Part shown: piece after piece, positions 1 through 5,819 of the stretch
How the letters are laid out: every line of letters begins with the position of its first letter
Numbering within the stretch: the first letter of the stretch is position 1
Origin: Actinomycetes bacterium
GTDB taxonomy: Bacteria; Actinomycetota; CADDZG01; JAHWKV01
Direction of reading: 5' to 3'
Length of the DNA: 9,026 nucleotides
Assembly: GCA_029263035.1 (NCBI GenBank)
Contig: JAJCYF010000054.1
Location: forward strand, 1 to 9,026
The notes under the pieces: model-generated
The model's database searches: none
Told to the model about the DNA's origin: nothing
Seen by the model: only the letters and a program-made list of their open reading frames with translations
Program-made: the position numbers and the translations under genes

Positions 1-974
1 TCCAGGCCGTCGCCGGCTGCACCCTCACCAGCGTAGAACGCACCGGCCGGGTCGGCGAGGTCACGCAGAAGGTACTCGGCCGTCTCCAGCGCAATCCGGC
101 TGAACAGTTCGTCCTTGCCGAGCTGCCAGGCGTGGACGTACGACCTGACGAGCAGCGCATTGTCCACCAGGAGCTTCTCGAAGTTCGGAACACGCCACTC
201 CCGGTCCACCGACCGGTGGTGAAATCCTCCGCCGATCTGGTCGTAGATGCCTCCTTTGGCCATCCGGCTGAGAGTGGCATCGGCAACCGTCGCCGCCCGG
301 GCCACCCCGCGGCCGCCGGCGCGGAGCATGAACTCGATGGCCGGAGCGTAAACCGGGCGCGGGGCTTCCCCGAACCCGCCGTTTACGTCGTCGAACGCCG
401 CCTGAATGCCGAAGACCCCCAGCTGGAGCAGGGCCGGACCCACCGGCTCCCCCTTGGCTGCGCCGGCCGCCGAGCGGCGGAGTTGTTCAACGGTTGCACT
501 TGCCCTGCGCCCGGCTTCGTCCGGGTCGCCGGCCCACTGCCGGGCCGCCTCCTGGAGGCCGGAGAGAAATGCGGCGGCGGAATCGCCGAGCACCGGGGGC
601 CGCGAACTGAACGGCGCGCCCTGCGGGGTCAGGAAAACGGTTCGAGGGTATTCGGTGATCGACCCCATCGCCCGGAGCAGCTCGGTCAGGTAGGCATCCA
701 CCTCCGGATGCTCCTCCCGGTCCACCTTGACCGCGATGAAGTGTTCGTTGACCAGGGACGCAACGGCAGGATCGTCGTACCACGCGTCGGCCACGATGCA
801 GGAGTAGGAGGTCGAGTAGCCGGCGGACACAAGCAGCGGCCGGTTGCTTTCGGCCGCTCGACGGAACGCGTCCGCGTCCCAGGCGCGCCAGGCGACGGCC
901 TGCCCCGCCTGCCGCTTCAGGTAGGGAGAAGGCTCATCGGAGAGTTGGTTGGTGGGGGGAGCTGCGTCGTCCAT
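1..974 (-). CDS. DUF255/YyaL-type thioredoxin-domain protein, C-terminus beyond the window, degenerate active site
   Basis: Reading from an ATG at 974 (AGGA six bases upstream) gives 324 codons open to the window edge. The N-terminus matches the YyaL/SPATA20 (DUF255) family: SDEPSPYLKRQ at 12-22, a thioredoxin-like block with VNEHFIAVKVDREEHPEVD at 75-93, then FLTPQGAPF. The six-hairpin barrel part follows, with VNGGFGEAP at 197-205 and GGIYDQIGGGFHHRSVDREW at 241-260, then VPNFEKLLVDNALL. Family members are usually about 650-700 residues, so roughly half is visible. The odd point is the active site: the usual GYSTCHWCHVM reads GYSTSYSCIVA (53-62 region), so only C59 of the CxxC pair remains and both histidines are gone. 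The usual GGWP reads TEYP. The family's function is poorly defined; this copy is unlikely to work as a dithiol oxidoreductase. Family assignment is confident, function is not. Confidence 0.9.
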   Translation of the reverse strand, partial: MDDAAPPTNQLSDEPSPYLKRQAGQAVAWRAWDADAFRRAAESNRPLLVSAGYSTSYSCIVADAWYDDPAVASLVNEHFIAVKVDREEHPEVDAYLTELLRAMGSITEYPRTVFLTPQGAPFSSRPPVLGDSAAAFLSGLQEAARQWAGDPDEAGRRASATVEQLRRSAAGAAKGEPVGPALLQLGVFGIQAAFDDVNGGFGEAPRPVYAPAIEFMLRAGGRGVARAATVADATLSRMAKGGIYDQIGGGFHHRSVDREWRVPNFEKLLVDNALLVRSYVHAWQLGKDELFSRIALETAEYLLRDLADPAGAFYAGEGAAGDGL

Positions 975-1025
975 CTCAGGTCCTGCTCAAAATCGAGTCC
1001 AACCCGGCAGGGTCCGGACATACCA

Positions 1026-1051
1026 CGGGCGCAGGATTTCTCCTGCGCCCG
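1026..1051 (-). terminator. Long GC-rich hairpin after the Gly/Ser-rich gene, probable terminator
   Basis: An 11-bp perfect stem (CGGGCGCAGGA pairing with TCCTGCGCCCG) closes a 4-base loop, which reads GAAA, a GNRA-type tetraloop, on the minus strand. It begins 12 bases after the stop codon at 1064 and ends about 50 bases before the next minus-strand start at 974. No T-run follows, so it is not a classical intrinsic terminator; tail-less hairpins are reported as terminators or mRNA 3' protectors in high-GC actinobacteria. It could also uncouple expression of the downstream thioredoxin-domain gene. Confidence 0.6.
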
Positions 1052-1063
1052 GGACGAAGCTGG

Positions 1064-1486
1064 TTAGTTGACGGTGTCGTAGACGTTGCTCTGGCCACCG
1101 CGCTGGAGCGGAATCCGGTAGGAGGTGGTCCGAGGGCCGGTACGGGTACCGGCGCGTGCCGGGAGACCGGTGAGGTCGCCGGGAAGCGGGTACGAGGTGT
1201 GCCGGCTGGAGGCAACGGACTTGTTCCCTGCGGAGGTGCCGCCGCCGCTCAGGGCGTTGCCCAGAGCTGAGGTGGAGATTCCGTTGGCTGCCGAACCGCC
1301 GCCGCCTCCGCCGCCGACGCCCGCGGGCGAGGTGTAGCTTCCGCCGAGGGCTGCCGCCAGGGCTGCGGTGGAGATACCCGAACCGCCGCTACGCGGAAGC
1401 GCAGGCGGGGTTGCGCTGCCGCCAGACGGAGCTGCCGGAGCGCTCGAAGCATCTTCACGCTTGCTGAGCTTGGGCCGCTTGAGCAT
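1064..1486 (-). CDS. Small Gly/Ser/Ala-rich protein with a duplicated GIST-AL motif, function unknown
   Basis: The 140-residue product is not a family I recognise. The start is supported by an excellent Shine-Dalgarno sequence, AAGGAGGA, four bases before the ATG. The N-terminus is basic (MLKRPKLSKRED), followed by a low-complexity region rich in Gly, Ser, Ala and Pro. Within it a 13-residue motif occurs twice, GISTAALAAALGG at 37-49 and GISTSALGNALSG at 69-81, separated by a linker with seven consecutive glycines at 58-64. The C-terminal 50 residues are less repetitive, rich in Arg, Thr and Tyr, and end in SNVYDTVN. There is no cysteine, signal peptide or transmembrane segment. It follows the 149-residue gene on the same strand after an AT-rich 89-base gap. 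It is probably largely disordered; a structural, surface-associated or stress role would be a guess. Confidence 0.7.
   Translation of the reverse strand: MLKRPKLSKREDASSAPAAPSGGSATPPALPRSGGSGISTAALAAALGGSYTSPAGVGGGGGGGSAANGISTSALGNALSGGGTSAGNKSVASSRHTSYPLPGDLTGLPARAGTRTGPRTTSYRIPLQRGGQSNVYDTVN
1244..1378 (-). repeat. Two copies of a 13-codon GIST[AS]AL motif in the Gly/Ser-rich gene
   Basis: Copy 1 lies at 1340-1378 and copy 2 at 1244-1282, with a glycine-rich linker between them. They share GIST-AL-AL-G at protein level, while the codons differ at many positions. This suggests an old internal duplication kept for the protein sequence rather than recent DNA slippage. Confidence 0.6.
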
Positions 1487-1490
1487 GTGT

Positions 1491-1498
1491 TCCTCCTT
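1491..1498 (-). promoter_or_regulatory. Strong ribosome binding site of the Gly/Ser-rich gene
   Basis: AAGGAGGA on the minus strand sits four bases before the ATG at 1486. It is one of the best Shine-Dalgarno matches in the window and is the main support for this low-complexity ORF being translated. Confidence 0.8.
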
Positions 1499-1549
1499 AT
1501 TAAGCTTGAGAACTACAGATCTATTGTTTCGAGAATGATCGTAAAAGTC

Positions 1550-1555
1550 ATCCTA
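1550..1555 (-). promoter_or_regulatory. Possible -10 box (TAGGAT) before the Gly/Ser-rich gene
   Basis: TAGGAT on the minus strand lies in the AT-rich gap between the 149-residue gene and the 140-residue gene. It fits the TAGRRT form of actinobacterial housekeeping -10 boxes. No convincing -35 sits 16-18 bases upstream. A second TAGGAT, at 1573-1578, overlaps the stop codon of the upstream gene. Confidence 0.25.
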
Positions 1556-1575
1556 ATGTACCGCTTCTGCAAATC

Positions 1576-2025
1576 CTATGCGTCTGCGGTCTCTTCCGAC
1601 GGGGCTGACGGCTCCTCCGACAGGGCTGACGGCTCCTCCGACGGGGCTGACGGCTCCTCCGACGGGATGGTGGCGGCTTTACGGGTGGTTTCCTTGGCCG
1701 TGTTCCCCAGTGACTTGCCCTGGGATCCCATCTTGCCCTCAGCGGTCAACGTGGACCTCCAGGCCTCCTTCAGCTTGACCGCCGCCTCGCCGCGGTCGAA
1801 GGTGGGCTCGTTGTTCTTGGCAAAGTCCTGAAGGCCGATCTCGTTGTGCCGGTCACTTCCGAAGCTGCCGCCCTCTCCGCCCTTGCCGTCGTTGCCGGCG
1901 GAACGATCGGTCGGAATACCGTACTCCTGCTCAGAGCCCAGGTTGGCCGCACCGCCAAGCTGGCCGGATGCGTCCCACAGGGCACGAAGTGCTGCTCGGG
2001 CGTTCTCTGCGTCGTCCTCGTACAT
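1576..2025 (-). CDS. Small hydrophilic protein with acidic Ser/Pro/Glu tandem-repeat tail, function unknown
   Basis: The 149-residue product is not recognised. Its start is well supported: AAAGGAG six bases before the ATG. Residues 1-30 (MYEDDAENARAALRALWDAS onward) look helical. A Gly/Asp/Lys-rich stretch around 40-60 (NDGKGGEGGSFGSDRHNEIG) faintly recalls the KGG-type stress proteins, but the match is too weak for a call. A second charged segment (DRGEAAVKLKEAWRSTLTAE) follows. The last 30 residues are three tandem EEPSA[PL]S units plus a partial one. There is no cysteine, signal peptide or membrane segment, and the protein is very polar, so it is probably cytoplasmic and partly disordered. 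It lies 71 bases after bioC on the same strand, followed by another small low-complexity gene; the two may act together. Confidence 0.72.
   Translation of the reverse strand: MYEDDAENARAALRALWDASGQLGGAANLGSEQEYGIPTDRSAGNDGKGGEGGSFGSDRHNEIGLQDFAKNNEPTFDRGEAAVKLKEAWRSTLTAEGKMGSQGKSLGNTAKETTRKAATIPSEEPSAPSEEPSALSEEPSAPSEETADA
1598..1660 (-). repeat. Three tandem 21-bp repeats encoding EEPSA[PL]S
   Basis: Three consecutive 21-base units at 1598-1618, 1619-1639 and 1640-1660 differ by a single base (GGGG to AGGG in the middle unit, which changes Pro to Leu). Partial units flank them on both sides. Near-identity at DNA level points to recent slippage expansion, and the unit length keeps the reading frame, so copy number can change without breaking the protein. 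Confidence 0.9.
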
Positions 2026-2031
2026 CCGGCG

Positions 2032-2038
2032 CTCCTTT
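2032..2038 (-). promoter_or_regulatory. Strong ribosome binding site of the hydrophilic repeat-tail gene
   Basis: AAAGGAG on the minus strand is placed six bases before the ATG at 2025, an optimal spacing. It fixes the start of the 149-residue gene. Confidence 0.75.
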
Positions 2039-2076
2039 CGGTGGGAACAAAAAAATTGATACTTCCGTTACCGCCA

Positions 2077-2082
2077 ATCCTA
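2077..2082 (-). promoter_or_regulatory. Possible -10 box (TAGGAT) between bioC and the small genes
   Basis: TAGGAT on the minus strand lies 15 bases after the bioC stop and about 50 bases before the next start, in an AT-rich gap. It fits the actinobacterial TAGRRT pattern but has no clear -35. If real, the two small genes have their own transcript; if not, they are read from the biotin operon. A run of seven T nearer the start is not preceded by a convincing hairpin, so I do not call a terminator here. Confidence 0.3.
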
Positions 2083-2096
2083 CTTTTGTTTGCCTT

Positions 2097-2915
2097 TTAG
2101 GTGGGTTTTATGGGGCGGTTGCCGCAAACCTCGATCAGCTCGTAGGTGACCGGCACCCCCTCAGTGGTGCCGAGTTCGGCGTCGTACCGCTCGAGCATCC
2201 GCCGGAGCCGTCCGGGCGGCAGCGGGGTGGACACACCGTCGCCGGGGCGCCAGGTGGCGCCGGTCGAATGGAGCTCGGTAAGAAATCCGGCGGCCGTCGG
2301 GTATCCGACTACCTCTCGCCGGGTGCCGGCCTCCACCCGGGACAGCCCGCACTCCTGCAGGAGGGCAGCCCACTCCCCTGCCGGGCGCAGGGGCAGACCC
2401 GGGCTCCGGGACCCACCGTCATCCAGCACGGCTCTAAGCTCGGCGAAGGTTCCCGGACCGAAGGTGGAGTGGAGCATCATCCCTCCCGGCCGCAGGCGGC
2501 CGGCGAGACGCTGCAGTGTCCGGCCCGGCGAGTCGAACCATTGGACGGTGGCGTTGGAGACGATCAGGTCGAAACCGGCGGTCGGTAGGTCGGCGGTCTC
2601 CGCATCGGCCACGGCCAGGTTCACCCGCTCCGGTACCCGTACCCGGGCCAGGTCCACCATGCGGGCGGCAAAGTCCACGGCCAGGATGTCGGCCCGGGGA
2701 TACCTGGCGGCCAAAAGACCGGTGAGGTACCCGGTGCCGCACCCGAGCTCCAGGATCCGGCCCGGTTGGGGGAACGTCTCGAGCCGCGCCGCAAGGCGGG
2801 CCGCCATCAGCCGCTGCACCCGGCAGTGCTCGTCGTAGGTACCGGCGCTGCGGTTGAAGCGCGAGGCGACGGCCGACTTGTCGATTCCCGTCAGGGCTCC
2901 GGCCTGGAGCGGCAC
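2097..2915 (-). CDS. bioC: Malonyl-ACP O-methyltransferase BioC
   Basis: BioC methylates the free carboxyl of malonyl-ACP (or malonyl-CoA) with S-adenosylmethionine. The disguised primer is then elongated by fatty acid synthesis to pimeloyl-ACP methyl ester. The 272-residue product is close to the usual 250-270. The family N-terminus is present (DKSAVASRFNRSAGTYDEH at 12-30, then VQRLMAARL), followed by SAM motif I LELGCGTG at 55-62 and an acidic residue after strand 2 (AVDFA, D81). The BioC-typical FDLIVSNATVQWF (115-127) and MLHSTFGPGTFAELR follow. The start is GTG in a TAGTG overlap with the bioF stop, consistent with translational coupling. It is the last gene of the operon and ends in NRPIKPT before TAA. 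Confidence 0.95.
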   Translation of the reverse strand: MPLQAGALTGIDKSAVASRFNRSAGTYDEHCRVQRLMAARLAARLETFPQPGRILELGCGTGYLTGLLAARYPRADILAVDFAARMVDLARVRVPERVNLAVADAETADLPTAGFDLIVSNATVQWFDSPGRTLQRLAGRLRPGGMMLHSTFGPGTFAELRAVLDDGGSRSPGLPLRPAGEWAALLQECGLSRVEAGTRREVVGYPTAAGFLTELHSTGATWRPGDGVSTPLPPGRLRRMLERYDAELGTTEGVPVTYELIEVCGNRPIKPT

Positions 2916-4084
2916 TACCCGGCCGCCTTTTTTAGTGCGTCCAGCGCGGCGGTGATGTCCTCCTCGGCGTGAGATGCGCAGATGGAGAAGCGCAGGCGGG
3001 CCGACCCCTCCGGCACGGTCGGCGGCCGGATGGGGACCGCCAGCACGCCCATGCGTTCAAGCCGGGCGCCGATCTCCACCACGCCGGCGGCGCTCCCGAT
3101 GACCACCGGCTGGATCTGCGACCCCGAACTCAAGCGGTCCAGTGCCAGGTCCGCCAGCCCCTCCCGGAACATCGACGAAAGCTCCGCCAGTCTTTGGCGG
3201 AGGTAGTCGCCGGCAAGGACCATCTCAATCGCCGCCCCCACCCCGCCCACTACCGCCGGGGGTAGTGCGGTCGTGTAGATGAAGGTACGGGCGGAGCTCA
3301 CCAGGTAGTCCGCCCAGGACCTCTTGGTGGCGACATACCCGCCGTACAGCCCGAGCGCCTTGCTGAAGGTGCCCATCGACACATCCACCTCGGACACCAA
3401 ACCGAGTTGGTGGGCCAATCCCCTGCCCTGGGGGCCGACGACTCCGGTGGCGTGGGCTTCGTCGATCATCAGCGCCGCTCCATAACGATTCTTGAGCTCG
3501 ACAACCCTCTCCAGCGGCGCCAGATCGCCGTCCATGCCGAACAGCGTCTCGGTAACGATCAGCTTGCGTCCACTCGCCGGGGCGTCCCGCAACATCTGCT
3601 CCAACTCGTCCATGTCGTTGTGGCGGTAGCGGTAGGCGGTGGCGCCGGACAGCCGGATGCCGTCGACGATGCTGGCGTGGTTCATACGGTCGCCGAACAC
3701 GGCATCGCCGCGCCCGACCAGGGCGGGTATCGTCCCCAGATTGGCCAGGTAGCCGCTGCCGAAAACCAGGGCCGCCTCGGTCCCCTTGAAAAACGCCACC
3801 GCGTTCTCCAGGGCGGCGTAGTCGTAGTCGGTCCCGGCCATGAGCCGGGAGGCGGTGGCGCCCGCCCCCTTGCGCAGGTCCCTCTCGGAGCCGGCGAGCA
3901 CCGCCGGGTGACGGGAGAGCCCCAGGTAGTCGTTGGAGGAGAAGTTGACCAGCTCGGGCCCCTCGCGCCGCACGGTGCGGGCACTGGTGCGGTCGCCCGG
4001 GGTGATCTGCCGCCGGATCCCGGCCAGCTCCAGACGGTCGAGCCTTGAGGAGACCCACGAGTCCCAGTCGCTCAGAGGGCGCAC
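2915..4084 (-). CDS. bioF: 8-amino-7-oxononanoate synthase BioF
   Basis: BioF is a PLP enzyme that condenses pimeloyl-ACP (or -CoA) with L-alanine to give 8-amino-7-oxononanoate, releasing CO2. The 389-residue length is standard. Family landmarks in order: FSSNDYLGLSRHP (48-60), GAGATASRLMAG (73-84), the cofactor-stacking histidine in NHAS (H136), DEAHATGVVG with D208 and H211, and the Schiff-base lysine K242 in TFSKALGLYGG. The start is taken as GTG at 4084, overlapping the bioB stop by 13 bases. Its Shine-Dalgarno sequence is poor. A CTG three codons further in (4075) forms a CTGA overlap with the bioB stop, the same arrangement seen at the bioD-bioB junction, and is an alternative. It overlaps bioC by one base downstream. 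Confidence 0.96.
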   Translation of the reverse strand: MRPLSDWDSWVSSRLDRLELAGIRRQITPGDRTSARTVRREGPELVNFSSNDYLGLSRHPAVLAGSERDLRKGAGATASRLMAGTDYDYAALENAVAFFKGTEAALVFGSGYLANLGTIPALVGRGDAVFGDRMNHASIVDGIRLSGATAYRYRHNDMDELEQMLRDAPASGRKLIVTETLFGMDGDLAPLERVVELKNRYGAALMIDEAHATGVVGPQGRGLAHQLGLVSEVDVSMGTFSKALGLYGGYVATKRSWADYLVSSARTFIYTTALPPAVVGGVGAAIEMVLAGDYLRQRLAELSSMFREGLADLALDRLSSGSQIQPVVIGSAAGVVEIGARLERMGVLAVPIRPPTVPEGSARLRFSICASHAEEDITAALDALKKAAG

Positions 4085-5085
4085 TCTTCGATCTCGAAGC
4101 CGAGATCGGCGATCATCCGGTAGTCGTCCTCCGCGGCCTGTCCCCCGGTGGTCAGGTAGTCACCGATGAAGATGGCGTTGGCGGGGAACATCGCCAGCGG
4201 CTGGAGCGATCTGAGGTGCACCTCCCGGCCCCCGGCCACCCGGATCTCCTTCGAGGGACACATGAAGCGCAGCAGGGCCAGGATCTTCAGGCACCGGCGG
4301 GGGTCCAGCTCATCCAGACCGGCCAGAGGCGTCCCCTCAATCGGTGTCAGGAAGTTCACCGGTATCGAGTCGATATCCAGCTCCGCCAGCGCTTCGGCCA
4401 CATCGACGATCTGGCCATCGCTTTCCCCCATCCCGGCAATGAAACCGCTGCACGGCGAGATCCCGGCCGCCTTGACCGCCCCCAGCGTGCGCACCCGGTC
4501 GTCGTAGCTGTGGGTGGTGACGATGCTGGCGTGGTGGTCGGAGGAGGTGTTCAGGTTGTGGTTGTACCGATCGACCCCGGCTTCCTTTAGCCGCAGCGCA
4601 TCGGCGTCGGAGAGCAGGCCCAGGCAGGCGCAGATCTTCATCGGCAGCTCCTGCTTGATCTGCCTGACCGCTGCCGTGACCTCGTCGAGATCCCTGGCGG
4701 AGGGGCCCCGGCCGCTCGCGACAATGCAGTAGGTCGCGGCCTTGCGGTTCCACGCCTCCCGAGCGCCGGCGACGAGCACTTCCTGCGACAACATCCGGTA
4801 CTTGGCGATAGGAGCCTCGGAGACCCGGGACTGCGAGCAGTAGCCGCAGTCCTCCGGACAGATCCCGCTTTTGGCGTTGATCAGCATGTTGAGCTTGACC
4901 TTGACCCCGAAGTGGGCCCGGCGGATACGAAAGGCGGCGTGCAGTAGGGCCAGAAGGTCGGCGTCGTCCGACGCCAGCAGCTCCAGCCCCTCGGTCCGGG
5001 TCAGCCGGTGACTCCGGTCCAGGATGCGGGCGGCAAGGCCGTCCCAGCGGGCGGAGGAGACGTCTGGGGTATGCAGTGTGCTCAG
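4072..5085 (-). CDS. bioB: Biotin synthase BioB, probably starting at CTG
   Basis: BioB is the radical SAM enzyme that inserts sulfur into dethiobiotin. Counting from the CTG at 5085 it has 337 residues, normal for the family. The radical SAM cluster motif is C76-x3-C80-x2-C83 (GICPEDCGYCSQS). The likely ligands of the sulfur-donating 2Fe-2S cluster are C120, C152, C212 and the arginine R282 in IRVAGGRE. YNHNLNTSSDHH (175-185) is also diagnostic, and the C-terminus has FIGDYLTTGG. The frame is open upstream to an ATG at 5301, but that segment lies wholly inside bioD and is Pro/Arg-rich shadow sequence. No ATG, GTG or TTG occurs in frame near the expected N-terminus. CTG at 5085 overlaps the bioD stop as CTGA and has AGGAGG ten bases upstream, so I chose it. 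Confidence 0.95.
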   Translation of the reverse strand: MSTLHTPDVSSARWDGLAARILDRSHRLTRTEGLELLASDDADLLALLHAAFRIRRAHFGVKVKLNMLINAKSGICPEDCGYCSQSRVSEAPIAKYRMLSQEVLVAGAREAWNRKAATYCIVASGRGPSARDLDEVTAAVRQIKQELPMKICACLGLLSDADALRLKEAGVDRYNHNLNTSSDHHASIVTTHSYDDRVRTLGAVKAAGISPCSGFIAGMGESDGQIVDVAEALAELDIDSIPVNFLTPIEGTPLAGLDELDPRRCLKILALLRFMCPSKEIRVAGGREVHLRSLQPLAMFPANAIFIGDYLTTGGQAAEDDYRMIADLGFEIEECAL

Positions 5086-5819
5086 GTCCGGGCTTCCTCC
5101 TCGTGCGGCGGGGTCGGAACGGCCGGCAGCAGGTGGCGGCGGATCGGCCCCAGGTGAATGTGATCGTTGATCATCGCACGCAGGCGGTCTCGGGTCAGCA
5201 GGCCGTCCAGGAGGGGGGTCATCCCCAGCACCTTCACGCCGCCGAACTCCTCGATCATCGCAGCGTTGTCCCGGCAGATGCCGTCGGTGTCGGGCCCCCA
5301 ACCGTTAAGCACGACCCCGGCGACCTCCAGTCCACTGGCCTGGACGATCATCGCGGTCATCACGGTGTGGTTCACCGTGCCCAGGCCCGGCCGGGCCACG
5401 ATAAGCACCGGGTAACCCAACGAGCCCGCCAGGTTGGCGATCGTCCACCCCTCGGCCAGCGGGACCATGAAACCTCCGGCTCCCTCTACCAGGAGCGAGT
5501 CGTGTACTCCGTCCATTTCGGCAATGTGACCCAGGACCTCCTCGGAGGAGATCACCTCCCCCTCCAGCCGGGCGGCCACCAGCGGAGCCAGGGCGGCCGA
5601 AAACGAGTACCGGTTCACCATGGCCGGGGAGTCGTCCAGGCCTGAAAGAGCCAGGAGCATGCCGGCGTCCCCGTCCGGGTCCCCCGCGAGGTGGCCGCTT
5701 TGGACCGGCTTGCACACCCCGACATCCAGCCCCTCGGAACGCAGCGCGGCAGTAACGCCGGCGGTGATGACCGTCTTGCCGACTCCGGTGTCGGTCCCGG
5801 TGACAAAGATGCCCCTCAC
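5082..5819 (-). CDS. bioD: Dethiobiotin synthetase BioD
   Basis: BioD closes the ureido ring of dethiobiotin from 7,8-diaminononanoate, CO2 and ATP. The 245 residues begin with the P-loop MRGIFVTGTDTGVGKT (GTDTGVGKT at 8-16). The substrate-binding lysine is in CKPVQSG (around 37-43), and the LLVEGAGGFMVPL segment follows the family pattern. VVLNGWGPDTD contains the usual nucleotide-base region. The C-terminal tail (RRHLLPAVPTPPHEEEART) looks unstructured, and its GAG-GAG-GAA codons double as the Shine-Dalgarno sequence of bioB. The GTG start overlaps the bioA stop by four bases (GTGA), and the product stops at 5082 within the bioB start. Confidence 0.96.
   Translation of the reverse strand: MRGIFVTGTDTGVGKTVITAGVTAALRSEGLDVGVCKPVQSGHLAGDPDGDAGMLLALSGLDDSPAMVNRYSFSAALAPLVAARLEGEVISSEEVLGHIAEMDGVHDSLLVEGAGGFMVPLAEGWTIANLAGSLGYPVLIVARPGLGTVNHTVMTAMIVQASGLEVAGVVLNGWGPDTDGICRDNAAMIEEFGGVKVLGMTPLLDGLLTRDRLRAMINDHIHLGPIRRHLLPAVPTPPHEEEART
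5093..5101 (-). promoter_or_regulatory. Shine-Dalgarno sequence pointing to the bioB CTG start
   Basis: AGGAGGAAG on the minus strand, inside the last codons of bioD, ends seven bases before the CTG at 5085. It decides the bioB start, since no usual start codon lies in frame at a suitable distance. Confidence 0.65.

Noticed and set aside
132..1067. Long plus-strand ORF (311 codons)
   Set aside because: It is the antisense shadow of the DUF255 gene, whose minus-strand frame gives clear family motifs. The plus-strand product is Arg/Gly/Pro-rich with no recognisable domain.
1576..2025. KGG-type stress protein or RiPP precursor for the 149-residue product
   Set aside because: The KGGEGGSFGSDR stretch only faintly resembles KGG repeats, and no RiPP maturation enzyme is near; BioB, the only radical SAM protein here, is fully explained by biotin synthesis.
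2045..2060. T-run on the minus strand after bioC as an intrinsic terminator
   Set aside because: Only a 4-5 bp ATTG/CAAT pairing with a long loop precedes it, too weak to support a terminator call.
3225..4058. Minus-strand ORF of 277 codons inside bioF
   Set aside because: Frame-shifted shadow of bioF; its Arg/Gly/Pro-rich translation shows no domain, while the bioF frame carries all catalytic residues.
5086..5301. N-terminal extension of bioB to the ATG at 5301
   Set aside because: It would add 72 residues translated wholly from within bioD, of low-complexity Pro/Arg/Asp composition, absent from biotin synthases.
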